Positions 1 through 10,540 of a DNA stretch of 64,000 bases are shown piece by piece (positions within the stretch are counted from its first letter, which is position 1; each line of letters begins with the position of its first letter). Source of the DNA: Heterobilharzia americana (lineage: Eukaryota; Platyhelminthes; Trematoda; Strigeidida; Schistosomatidae); NCBI GenBank assembly GCA_944470555.2, contig OX104130.1:62687160-62751159 (forward strand), in the 5' to 3' direction. The notes beneath the pieces are model-generated. The model worked only from the letters and a program-made list of their open reading frames with translations, made no database searches and was not told the DNA's origin. Made by a program: the position numbers and the translations under genes.

Positions 1-419
1 AATAACTATGCAACGAATCATAAGAGTAAGACCGTGAAGGTAATTCATAGAATGGATATTTATGCAAAGTAAAATATTCAAGGCGAATTCACCCTACAAC
101 ATTATCTTTTAACACTCTAATCTAGCTAGCTATACATTGATAGTTTTAAATCGTTTGTTTTGAATAAATTGCTTCACTGTTGAACAAAGCAACTTAACAC
201 TTAATTCGCTTTAACAGATTATTAATTTTGATTCTTTGTCAAATTTTGCTGATGATAGTTTTCTTTTATATTCTTACTCAACGATTTCTCGAAATACCTA
301 AAATAAGCACTTTACAGTGAAGTTAGTAGTCTATGCATAAATGTATGAAATAAATAATTTACTACTGAAGTTATTCTGGATAATAATAGTTTGACTAATA
401 TATTTATATCTACTTTTAG
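1..419 (+). other. Probable intron upstream of the MIEAP-like exons
   Basis: AT-rich sequence without a long open frame, ending in a polypyrimidine-like stretch and TTTTAG at 414-419. No further exon could be recognised here. Confidence 0.5.
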
Positions 420-1329
420 TCATGTTTCATCGTCACTGGCCATGTGATTCGTCGTCTTTTAACAAGTATGCAAAGTACAAACGGTATGACTAAACAGTTT
501 GGAGAAAAGCAATTTTCTTTGATTGAGACACCACTTAATACTGATCAATTGGAAAAACTTGTAGCTGCAACGTGTAGACGACTTTCACGTCATCCTCCAC
601 CAGAGTGTGCATGTCATATTTCTATCAGTGGAACAAAAGGAACAAGCGTAAGACGACCTGTTTCAGTGAGACGACCAGTTACACCTCAGGAGTTGTCTTC
701 ACTGAGGGATCTGTTAAGAGAAGTTTGCTGTCTTGCATGGTACTTATTAGCTGAGCATCACGATTTGCAGTTGTCAGCTGAAGCAAACGGTGTCTATCGT
801 GTTTGGTATGTAGATGTGGACAAATCTGCTAAACCGGGAGATGCATATGATGATGAAAGGTATGTGATCTGATAAAACTATCTGATAGCAGAAGATTTTC
901 TACTTAGTAAATGGATATACAAACGCTTTTGTTCTATTTGTACTAACTTTCTATTACTGGTGTTTTGTTTTCATCTTTTTCCTACAAAGTTATCGAAGAA
1001 GTTACGATTCAGACGCATCTGCTGGTCAAGTGCATCATTACATTTGGCCGTGCTTGATGTTATTCACTAAGGAATCATCTCCAAGTCGGGAGCAGCAACA
1101 GCAGCTTCAGTTTCACCAGACAAATACGAGCAATGCTAACAAACTAATCAAAGCCTGTGTCTTAGTGAAAGGAGAAGCTTGTACACGTAATCCTATAAGT
1201 TCAGCATCCCAGATCGACAAAGCTGCTGCACTTTTAAACCATGAATATTGCTGTCATTCGGGTTACGGAAGTAAATCCCCGAACAGATGGCCTAGATCAA
1301 GATCAACTTCCGTTCGGAGAATTAAATAG
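420..1329 (+). CDS. Mitochondria-eating protein (MIEAP/SPATA18) homologue, last two coding exons, 5' partial
   Basis: Two exons, 420-859 and 990-1329, join in frame into 259 residues ending at TAG (1327-1329). The intron 860-989 has a consensus GTATGT donor and a pyrimidine-rich CTACAAAG acceptor. The first exon is preceded by TACTTTTAG and an in-frame stop, so it starts at a splice acceptor and earlier exons lie outside the window. Seen in the protein: a helical segment with LREVCCLAWYLLAEHHDLQL (about residues 91-110), YRRSYDSD (148-155, read across the splice junction), HHYIWPCLM (162-170), VLVKGEACTR (204-213) and an Arg/Ser-rich tail. From memory of the family, an RSYDS motif, a YxWP-(A/C)-LM motif and VKGEA-(V/C)-T in this order mark the C-terminal domain of MIEAP, a protein of mitochondrial quality control in vertebrates. 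Residues 178-198, Gln/Asn-rich, look like a lineage-specific insertion. Function in flukes is inferred only from similarity. Confidence 0.7.
860..989 (+). other. Intron of the MIEAP-like gene, 130 bp
   Basis: The intron has a GTATGT donor and a CTACAAAG acceptor and is phase 2. Splicing changes AG|T into a serine codon that completes the conserved YRRSYDSD context and removes the stop met by read-through. Confidence 0.75.
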
Positions 1330-1639
1330 AGAAAAGGCTTTTCAAAGTAATATGTCAGTTATGTTCTCCTCCTGATTATGATACTATGTATAATTGTTGT
1401 TTGAAAGTTTATAGCTTTATTATACTAAAATGCTTGACAGGATTGTTGATATATTTCGTGAAATTTCTTCACTGCAGTGCACCTGTCTTTAGGATCCACT
1501 AAAGATCAGACCATATCAATTATTTTGTCTTCTGTTTACCAAAGTGATTATTTTACACTATATGCATGCATATTTTGGCGCTAACTTAGTATGAATTTCT
1601 ATCTTTTGATGTCAAATAGAAACATTTAATCGCATTAAG

Positions 1640-2230
1640 CAGGGCAATTTTAAAAGGCTACCCTAGCAATGACCGAAACAACCAATTTCATTTCGGCTGG
1701 AAAGACAAACCTTCATGAAATAAAGAAGTGTGATTGATCATTCCATTTGTTGCTAGGGTGGTGTTTAGAGTCGCTCCTTTAGCTACTTACCTCAAGTAAC
1801 TCTAAAGAGTGACTTTAAAGGACATCCTGGCAACAGCTAAAATGACCAATCAAGCTTTGTCACTTTGGCTGGTAAAGTATTTCCATAACATAATGTAATT
1901 GGCTGTCAATCCATCAGTTGCTAGGGTGGCCTTTAAATCCGTCTGACTCCAAAGTCCACCCTAGCAACAAGTGAAATAACCAATTAAATTTCTAGATGAC
2001 ATGGGAAACGGCCTTCTCAATCAAAATATTGAAACTTGATTGGTTATTCTGTCAGTTGCTAGGGTGGCCTTTAAAGTCACCCTTTAAAAGATGAATCTAA
2101 AGGCCATTTTATCAACAAGTGAAACAATCATATGTACTCCGCTTCTTATTCAAAATATGCCTTTATAACCAAAATGCAGAAACGTAATTGGTTATTTATG
2201 TCGTTGCTAGGGTGACCATTTAAATTAAGT
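1640..2230. repeat. Tandem array of four palindromic, hairpin-forming units
   Basis: Four units lie head to tail at about 1651-1771, 1809-1936, 1947-2083 and 2097-2226, spaced 138-158 bp. Each begins with CACCCTAGCAAC followed by a CCAAT-containing stretch and ends with the reverse complement (ATTGG...GTTGCTAGGGTGG), so each can fold into a hairpin with arms of roughly 30-40 bp. The third unit is the most symmetrical; the fourth has a decayed left arm (TTTTATCAAC). They resemble a short non-autonomous element with terminal inverted repeats multiplied in tandem. Family not recognised. Confidence 0.75.
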
Positions 2231-2904
2231 CTTTAGTTTTTCGTTACTTCTATCCTGATTCAAATATTTTCTAACATTCGTTCTTGCTTACTGTGCTAAG
2301 AAGAGGTGTAGCAGTTAGTGCCAGGTACAATGCTGACATTGTCTTTCTCTAACATTCAGAATACGAGCTTCCCCAAAATACGAGCTACTGTGATAAAACA
2401 ACAACCAATCAGATTATTCATTTTTAAACAGAGGTATATCAATGTCCTAGTTTGTCACTCAATCCAAGAAATTTTTGATAATGCTTTTGCTTGAATTCAC
2501 TAATAAATCAAATGAAAAACTTTCTTTATTTCAATTTTGATAAGTTGACATGATACCATAAGCAGTTGGACTTTTTAAGACTTATTAAACTATTTCCTCA
2601 TCGCTTATGTATATCTTCCGCATAAATTGTCATTTAAAACTGCATTGTTTCAATGGAATCCATGATATTTCATACAACTGAGAGTTCATCACTTGCTTTA
2701 TCTTTATTTTCACAATAACCACAATTAAAGCTATAATAAAACAGTTAACTACTATCATGTAACTTCGTAAGCAGAGTTTTATAATATCCCAGATACATTT
2801 CACATTAAATAAACAAGTTAAATTATTTATTATGCTCGTTAAAATCATATGAATCATGCGTGAAATCTGTAACTGTGGTTACAAGGTGATAAGAAAAGAT
2901 ATAC
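2231..2904. other. Unassigned AT-rich intergenic sequence
   Basis: No open frame with coding character was seen. The small frame on the minus strand at 2630-2857 encodes a hydrophobic, Ile/Val-rich peptide of the kind AT-rich DNA gives by chance. Confidence 0.4.
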
Positions 2905-2914
2905 AATAACATCA

Positions 2915-3190
2915 TCAACAAGAACAAGGTAAGTATCAGCGAAGAACAAATATTTCCCTTCAATGACTTCATTATCAAGCTGTACAGTCGTATTTATACT
3001 GAGTAAAGTGACAGATAATTACACTAAAAAGTTGCTCAGTCAATATGCAAACTATACAATCGGTGGAGGGGTGGTGGTATTTGTTCAAGTGGAAGAGATA
3101 GAAAATGGGTCACTGAATAAGGAGGAACGAATTGATAACAAGTGATGAGAAAAGCGACAAGTGTTGTCAAAGAATTGTAAAACGGTGATT
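2915..3190 (+). repeat. Left inverted arm of the fold-back element
   Basis: It is the reverse complement of about 6939-7215. It contains an open frame (2963-3145, 60 codons, starting MTSLSSCTVVF) that is also intact in the other arm, where one visible difference is a synonymous serine codon change. It has no similarity I recognise. Confidence 0.75.
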
Positions 3191-3220
3191 TCATCCTTTA
3201 AAATAATTTACAACATTAAA

Positions 3221-6200
3221 CTATTATTATATTATTATTAGTCCCTTGGGTTCCTTATGGAACATAGGGCTTCAGTAGCACGTCTCCACTCCACTCTCTT
3301 CTCTGAAATCTTTTGAACCTGGCTTCACGACAGCCCACAAGCTCTCATTTCCTCCTCACACGATCTCCTCCATGTCACCCTCACCTCGGACGTCCAACTC
3401 GCCGTTTCCCATCTAGGTTCCACTCGACAACCTGGCCTGACGCATGATGTCTCCAGCCGGCTCTCTCAGTGTATGCCCAATCCAATCCATCTCCACTTCC
3501 TTCCACTGCATATTTGTTGAGTGATAGGTTCTTGGTTGGTTCTTCGCCAGAGCTCTTTGTTGCCTATTCTCATTATTCTGGCCATCTGAACTTCAGTAAC
3601 GAGCCAGCGTAGGTGGCAGTTGTTGATAAATGTCTGTAGTTTTTTGGAAATCCCTTTCGTAACGCGCCAAGTCTCTGGACGATACAGAAGCACTGACTTG
3701 ACATGACATGACATTGGTGTTGAAAATCCGGATGTTGTTCATGCTTTATGCTGACTGCAGAAGATCTCCACACTGGTTTCAGGTTAATGAACACCTGTCT
3801 TGCTTTTCCGATTCTGACTTTGACATCCTCGTCTGTGCCTGTGCCGCCTGTAGTTGAAACAGTGCTGCCTAGATAGGTGAAGGAGGTTACTTACTTTAAG
3901 TTTCTCCTGTTCATAGTGATTGGAGCTTGTTGTTGGAGTTGTTGATGCGGTTTCTTCATCAACCCCGTCTTCTCTATAATCACTTGAATGTTGTCCCGTC
4001 TTCGCTGCCTCGCTTCTTCTGTCAACTTGTTAGTTTTCACCTGTAGATCTTCAAGTTTGTGTGACATCAGGCACAAGTCATCGGCGAAATCCAGGTCTTC
4101 TGGGTTCTTTTCCGCAGTCCAGCCAGTGTATCCCCCTCTTCTCGCTGCCCACTGTTTGCTGCATGATGCGATCCAGTCGATCACAATCAGGAATATCATG
4201 GGGGATAGTAGGCAACCCTGTTTCAATCCTGTCTTCACTTCGCTTTAAAGGCATCACTGAGCTTCCTATTGTGAATTACTTGTCATGTGGCATCTTCATA
4301 TAGTTGTTGAATGAGGTGGATAAAGGTTTGCGGTATTCCGTAGTATTGAAGCAGTTTCCAAATTACCTCTCGGTCGACGCTGTCAAAGGTCTTCTCAAAG
4401 TCGATAAAGTTGAGGTAGAGAGTTGACTGCTATTCTATACTCTGTTCTATGATGATGCGTAGTGTAGCGTTGCAATTTGGTCCACACATGATTTGTACTT
4501 CCTGATGCCAGCCAGCCTGCCTGCCTGCTCGGGTAGTAGTTTTGAAACTAGCGCATCCTTTAGCCTCTCCAGGATGATGCGGCTTAATATTTTGCTTGTT
4601 TTGGATGGACAGGAGAGTGATTCCTAGCCAGTTCTTGCAAACACTGAGGTCTCCTTTCTTCTGCAGTTTCACAAGGTAACCCTTCTTCCAATCAATGGGC
4701 AGGTACCTTCCCTTCCTTCCACACCTTCGGCAGTAGTGGTGTGGTGTGAGCATGTCCGCTGCTGTCTCTGCATCTGTTTTCAGTGCTTCTGGCGGGATTC
4801 CATCTGGTCCTGCTGCTTTCCCACATTTCAGTGTCTTTATGGCGTTCAGGACTTCCACCTTTTTGTTGGAGGATTTATGTTCACTTGTATTTCTGTGGCT
4901 GGGCTGCAGGTGGTATTTCTGGACGAAGTGCAGGTGATGGTGGTGATGTTGGTCGATTCAAGAGCTTCTTGAAGTGGTCGGCCTATTGTTTCCTCTGTTC
5001 CTCTTCTTCCGTAATTAAATTTCCGTCATCACTTTTTATTGGCTTCGTTTGCGTTGATCACTTCTCTACCAGATAGCAACCTGGTTATTTGATACAATGT
5101 TGTCAGGTCTCTCTCTGTCTCTCCTACCTGCAGCCTGTCTGTTCTGTTTCACTTGCCAGTGTTTCGTAGAAGTGTCTTTTGTCTTTCCTTGGCACTCTTC
5201 TTCACTTCTTTGTCCAGTGTTTTATACATTGTACTCAGTTCCTCATGTCGTTGGCATCCTTGCACTGGTTTATCTTCTGCTTCACCATCCTCCTCTCCCT
5301 GCTCTATCAACTTCCATGTATCCGTCGAGATCCATTCCTTATCTTCTTTCTTCTTCGTTCCTAATACTGCTGTGCAGGTTTCTTTCCAGATAGATTTCAA
5401 AGACTTCCAGTGTTCTTCCACACAGGTTTCTTAAGGTATGTTCCTCGATATCTCCCATTTTGTCTTGATGGCTGACTAACGTGAAGATTTCCTTTGTAGT
5501 TTCGTCCCTCAGTTCCCGAGTGTTGTACTTGAACTGAGGTCTATCACCAGCTTGCTTGAAGGGTTTTAACTTGATTCGGAAGGTTCCTTGCACTATGTAG
5601 TGGTGTGAACCTACATCTGCTACTCTTCTTGACCTTGTGTCAAGTAGACTGCGTCTCCACTTCATTCGCATTGAGATGAAGTCGATCTGACTTTTAGTGT
5701 GTCCATCTGGTGAAATCCATGTTGCTCACTTTGTGGATATCCTTGTGCTTGAACACACTACCTGACTCAAATCACCAAATCGTTGGATGCATAGAATTCT
5801 GCAAACAATTCTCCATTCTGGTTCATCATATCACCGAGCGCTTGTCGACCCATGGTTAGTTCTCTTCCTGTGTTGTCTGCTCCCATTTCGGCATTCATGT
5901 CGCCCATTAGAATTTTGATGTCGCCAACTGAGATGGGGTCTTGTCCAGTGTTGATTGCAGTTGTCTGTAGAATTCCTCCTTTTTCTCTTGCTGTGCATTA
6001 TTTGTAGGTGCATAGCATTGTATGATTGTGACCTTCCTTCCTTCCTTTTGAGTTGAACTTTGCTGTCATGATCCTGCAGGGGGAGATTGGTTCCCACTGC
6101 ATGAGAGAGAGCCTGCGATGCTGTTAGGGACATCATGATAGCCACTCCAAGACTCAGTGTGCTCGTGGTTGTCGTCTGGGTGACAATATTTGAGTAGATT

Positions 6201-6622
6201 ATTGATTCTCCAGTTGACAGTTTGGAGAGTCCACTTTCATTCCATCTGTTTTCGCAAATTTCAAGCACTTCGATGTGATACCTCTTCATCTCGTTTGCAA
6301 TCTGGGCTGCCTTGCTGGGTTCAAACATGGTGCGGACATTCCATGTCCCCATGTTTACTTTCGCTTTCATCGAGAGAAGAGAAGACACGTGGGCCTGTGA
6401 ATTGGCTTCCCGAAGGCTTTCACCAACCGGGGTCATTTCGCCTCTCCGATTCCAGCGAGGAGTAATTTTGTTATTATTTTTTATATTTCGTTTGTGCTTT
6501 GGAGTTTGTTTAGCGGTTAGATTTGTTTTACGGGGTAGGGTTGGTAGCCCTCTGCCCAACCTTCCCTGTTTACCCGGGCTTAGGACCGGCTAGTGACTAG
6601 TGAACTAGTTAACCAGGCGAGG
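3221..6622 (-). mobile_element. RTE-like LINE, near full-length, degenerate (copy A)
   Basis: On the minus strand this copy runs from a 5' end with GCCTGGTTAACTAG (about 6605-6618) to a 3' end with a TAATAATAATA-type tail (3221-3240). It lies between imperfect 13-bp TSDs, TTACAACATTAAA (3208-3220) and TTACAACGTTAAA (6623-6635). Translated pieces show an apurinic-type endonuclease (GTWNVRTMFEPSKAAQIANEM split by codon, near 6341-6300), a reverse-transcriptase thumb/palm start (KCGKAAGPDGIPPEAL, near 4820), the FADD active site (near 4090) and the conserved C-terminal region (near 3700-3500). The frame is broken many times, so no protein can be made. It is inserted into the fold-back element and is therefore younger than it. 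The RTE assignment rests on the endonuclease/RT order and the short-repeat tail. Confidence 0.85.
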
Positions 6623-6635
6623 TTACAACGTTAAA

Positions 6636-6938
6636 TTGAACTACTCCAAATGTTTATGTTTCCACCATTTATGCATAGCTGAAGCATTAGCTATACATGA
6701 ACAAAAACCGAAACTTTGCATTCAAAACATTTTGTGAAACCACTTTCTCTACCTTGGCCTTAACAATTCATTTTGTTGATTTTGTCATTTTCATTTCAGT
6801 TCACTTTGGTATACTTCTCTTCTTTTATCATCATTATGACCAATTTTCACTTCATTGACAACACTTGAACCATATTTCACTCTTTAATATCAATTTATTC
6901 CTTAATCATTGACCTATTTTACACATTACAGCTTAATT
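6636..6938. other. Central region of the fold-back element
   Basis: AT-rich sequence between the RTE's 5' TSD and the right arm. It holds partial, decayed echoes of the arm (for example TTGACAACACTTG near 6857 and CATTGACCTATTTTAC near 6907), suggesting an older third copy. No coding frame. Confidence 0.45.
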
Positions 6939-7215
6939 ATCACCGTTTTACAATTCTTTGACAACACTTGTCGCTTATCTCATCACTTGTTATCAATTCG
7001 TTCCTCCTTATTCAGTGACCCATTTTCTATCTCTTCCACTTGAACAAATACCACCACCCCTCCACCGATTGTATAGTTTGCATATTGACTGAGCAACTTT
7101 TTAGTGTAATTATCTGTCACTTTACTCAGTATAAATACGACTGTACAACTTGATAATGAAGTCATTGGAGGGAAATATTTGTTCTTCGCTGATACGTACC
7201 TTGTTCTTGTTAATG
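6939..7215 (-). repeat. Right inverted arm of the fold-back element
   Basis: It is the reverse complement of the left arm at 2915-3190 with only about four or five differences visible by eye. The 60-codon frame runs 7165 to 6983 on the minus strand. The arm ends next to the right copy of the 14-bp TSD. Confidence 0.75.
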
Positions 7216-7225
7216 AATAACATCA

Positions 7226-7769
7226 TCAATTATTTATTTGAGTAGATTTTACCTCAAAATACTTTTCGAACCTATTTTTACTTTTTATTGAATACAAATC
7301 ATAGTAACTATTGTGTACATATCACCAAGATGAAGGTTGATTAAATTAGACAAATAAAGTAACTGGAACACTGATATGTAAAGCAGTAACGATAGACAAT
7401 ACACAAACTAATACCTTTTTCTATGTGTCACGTGGAATATTGAAAAAAAATATTATCTTTTATCAGTCACATTATGTACTAAAGTATTTCAACATAAAAT
7501 TATATTAGTACTTTCTTTGTATGATGGAAATGCTGATGAAGACTGATGAATTTACTAAATAACCATAAGTTGATTGTATACTTTACAATAAATGCTAAAC
7601 AAACTTATGATTAGTGAAATATATATAATATTATATAATCACACTTCATTCTTTAAAATATGCTTCTGATGAAATTTACCGTAAGATTTATTAATCAGTT
7701 TATTTAACTTTCACTAGATTCTATTTTATTGTAAAATGTAAATTTAAGCAGATTGTTTTTTTTCTTCTT
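7226..7769. other. Unassigned AT-rich sequence
   Basis: Very AT-rich sequence with A- and T-runs and ATATATAATATTATATAAT near 7620. Neither a repeat of the named families nor a coding frame was seen. Confidence 0.4.
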
Positions 7770-7940
7770 GTCATGTAATTGGTGATTGAAGTGAAATTAA
7801 GATCTGGTCAGCAGGTGAATGTTGTAGGTCAGTTTGTATTGCATTGGCTCAGTGACAAGCAAGTCACTAGTTCAAATACTGCTGTCATAGTCCCAGATTT
7901 TCATTTCACCTTCAGTCATTATCCAGTATTATTAATTAGT
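7770..7940 (+). repeat. tRNA-derived SINE, half copy of the palindromic-dimer family
   Basis: It starts with TGATTGAAGTGAAATTAAGATCTGG and ends with TTTTCATTTCACCTTCAGTCATTATCCAGTA split by spacing, matching the right half of the copy at 16830-17110. The tRNA-like part is decayed (GGCTCAGTGACAAG, then TAGTTCAAATAC). The 69-codon frame across it is a chance reading of the repeat. Confidence 0.6.
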
Positions 7941-9179
7941 TTGTTAACAGAGAGATCTGTTGATCATTTCTTTTTTTTCTTCTTTTAAATCTGCGATTAG
8001 ATTTTCTTGTGATATTGTTCGACAGAGGAAATAAATTACATGAAACTGTGGAAATTAGTACATATTATCTGTAATAAATTGGGGGTATTTTATGTACCAA
8101 CGTGTTTTTTAAATCTTTAGGTACCAAACTGTTGACAAGACCATACATACTATAATTTTTTTTCAGCATACTTGCAATACACTGATTAAGATCATTCCTT
8201 TCTGGACGAAAACCGATGATACAGTATTCGAGGTCCCATCTATTCAAAATATTTAGAAATATGAATGGAAATAAATGAGCATCAATTGAAATGATAGAAA
8301 AGATTTGTGGCTGAGGATGAGTATGATAGTGGTTACGTGTACTCTAATTATATCGTAGATACTTCGTCACTAGGCTTGATGACTTTCTTAGCACTTATTT
8401 CACAAAGAAGTGAACCATATACGAATGTTATACGATGTTTACATAATTTTTCTTGATTGACCTTGTCTATTGTCCAAAAATCTACACACCCAAGCACTAG
8501 TTCCAACCCACTGAGGTGAATTAGTTATCTTCCACTGGGAGTAAGAGGATTTCTGATCCTTTTGAACCCAACATAAAAACACACAAAATTGAAGATCAAT
8601 AAAACTTCTTTATGACGTTTGTGCTGAGAATGTCACGAAGCATGGTGATGAAACATTTATGACAGATTATCAAAGATCAGATAACACTAAACCACGATCA
8701 TCGACATCATTATATTCCTCATGAAATTTGATCTAGAAAAACCTCAATTTCAGTTTTTTACATCACTCTTTCAAAATACTTTCAAACATAAGGGATACTC
8801 CGAATTTGTCTTTACCAACTCACACCATCAATAGCTTACCCACAAAGATATTCTGTAAAAACCCATAAACACGTATACTTTTGACTCTACTCCTTAGAAG
8901 AATGTGACAGTAATACGGTTGTTTTCCCCTTTAGACCTGTGATGATTTGTTAAAGACTGGGTCGGGAAGTTGTAACTAGCAACATCATAAGTTTCTGTGT
9001 TTGCTTTCAAAATTCCGACTGATAGCATATAAGTCTTTTTGTTTGTACCACCTCTTTGTCTTCTCACCTGTTTGTACGCATACAGTGTTTCTGATCTATT
9101 GTATTTTAAGTTATTGTAAAATCCTCATAAACTTCAAACTATATTACTATACAGTTCTTAGTAGTGACATACTTCAAAA
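7941..9179. other. Unassigned intergenic sequence
   Basis: No known repeat was identified. A 60-codon minus-strand frame (8247-8065, starting MNRWDLEYCIIGFRPERND) has fairly even composition and sits after an acceptor-like TTTTGAATAG. I see no motif in it and no partner exon, so it is left as a possible chance frame. Confidence 0.3.
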
Positions 9180-9450
9180 CAGGCATCCCGAAGTTCTAAT
9201 GCGAAGGTGTGATCAGTGGGGTCAATTAATCGGAAGCGAAACGGATACCAACTAAAGACCTTGGATAATAGTCACTCCATACCTCAAGTTGACAGAAGTA
9301 GGAAACTGTGAATCTCAGAATTCCTATCCAATGGCTGAAAAGTTAAGACGTTCGCTGTGAAACCTGAAGTTCCTGAGTTCTATCCTTAGCTGGGTTGTTA
9401 GTGCATACTTCAGAGGAGTCTCATACTAGGACTCCCCATAAACTTCAAAC
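9180..9450 (+). repeat. tRNA-derived dispersed repeat, third family, degenerate
   Basis: It shares its order of parts with the copies at 45441-45777 and 58765-59065: GGGTCAATTAATCGGAAGCGAA, then CAAGTTGACAGAAGTAGGAA, an A-box-like CCAATGGCTGAAAAGTT, a B-box-like GAGTTCTATCC, and finally ATACTAGGACTCCCC. Both promoter boxes are eroded. Confidence 0.5.
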
Positions 9451-10344
9451 TACATCATTGTATTTTAACCTGATTCGTGAGTGCTTTTTGATATTTTCTG
9501 TACGAATAATAGTGAATTACCTGGTCTATATTGCATGCCTGATTTATCTTAGCATTCCATCTATTTGAAATACTAATAATTTATGTTTTACGATATGAAA
9601 TGATAATTTTTTACTGATCTTTGAATGCGCAAAATTCAAGCTGTATCGAACAACATAAAGTAAATAAGGTCTATGTGAACACACTAAACTAGGATCATTC
9701 AAGAAAGAAATTTTTAGGTTCATAGTGCGTTTCAAAATTTTAGTAGCATACAGATGCAGAAAAATGGATTTATATGGTAGTACCTCATTGAATGCATATC
9801 ATCACACTCGAAACCTTTCAAGATGGTATACGAACTACAGATCGTTTAGTATTTGTGAAAATGGTAACAGCTGTTCTCTGTTAGGCATTAAGTAGATTGG
9901 TGTCATAGACTTTAACTTATTTAACATGGGTTCTTAAAATGCAGTTGTCAGACGTAAATATATGAATAAAATTATGTTCATGCTCGCGTGTAATCGGCTG
10001 CAGTGGGTTCATTAACTATAAAGATATTTTATTGCAAGCAGCATAGTTGCGTTTGTTGATTATACGACATACATTGCCTAGATAACAAGATGACTCCGTC
10101 AGTGCTTTGACCGATTTTAAGATAAGCAATATCGCTTATAAATCATCTTCCTGATTGCTTACGTGAAATGGCAAAGTTGAAGTCCTTTCCTTTCTTCACT
10201 TTTAGTTCTTAGATAAGTTGATAGAGAGAAATGTTTCGAATTATGTTGAGGTAAAGCCATTATCAGGAGACTAAAGATTAAAATGTGCTTGACCTCTGTT
10301 ATCACATAGGCTCCTGTGCTGATGCCTTGATAGTGCCAGAATAT
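9451..10344. other. Unassigned intergenic sequence
   Basis: Nothing recognised: no repeat of the named families, no RNA gene and no coding frame with support. Confidence 0.35.
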
Positions 10345-10540
10345 TCATTATGTTATAGTCTGCTTGGTGGCTAGAAGGGGAATCCAGGACGCGCGTTTCG
10401 TCCTATTCAGGATTTGTCAGCTGGATGTACCTGCACTGTAGAGAGCGATATTGTTCCCAATGAGACACGAACCCAGTATTCATCGCTTCAGACGTCAAAG
10501 TGTGATCCACTAAGCCACTGGTGCACGGGAGCCAGGTATT
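10345..10540 (-). repeat. Sm-alpha-like SINE with hammerhead domain, catalytic G8 changed
   Basis: On the minus strand a tRNA-like head (CAGTGGCTTAGTGGATCACAC, near 10520-10500) is followed by a hammerhead domain near 10430-10380. Stem II, the GAAAC element and GCGCGTC|CTGGATTCC all match the schistosome ribozyme, but the conserved CUGAnGA reads CTGACAA, changing G8, the residue that acts as general acid in hammerheads. The copy is therefore expected to be inactive. Confidence 0.75.

Larger units (their letters stand above)
2905..7229. mobile_element. Fold-back element with about 275-bp inverted arms, interrupted by an RTE insertion
   Basis: The left arm (about 2915-3190) and right arm (about 6939-7215) are reverse complements differing at only a few positions by eye. 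Directly outside them the same 14 bases, AATAACATCATCAA, occur at 2905-2918 and 7216-7229, which reads as the TSD of the whole unit. Removing the RTE copy (3221-6622) leaves an element of about 900 bp with a short asymmetric centre (3191-3220 plus 6636-6938). Long arms and a TSD suggest a Mutator-like or fold-back DNA transposon, but no transposase is present and the superfamily is undecided. Both arms carry the same 60-codon open frame. Confidence 0.7.

Noticed and set aside
3988..4303. Plus-strand frames over the RTE active-site region
   Set aside because: Reverse-strand shadows; the minus strand reads DLDFADDLCLMSH.
5097..5434. Long plus-strand open frames rich in Ser/Leu/Phe
   Set aside because: They are antisense to the linker and reverse-transcriptase start of RTE copy A; the minus-strand translation matches the element.
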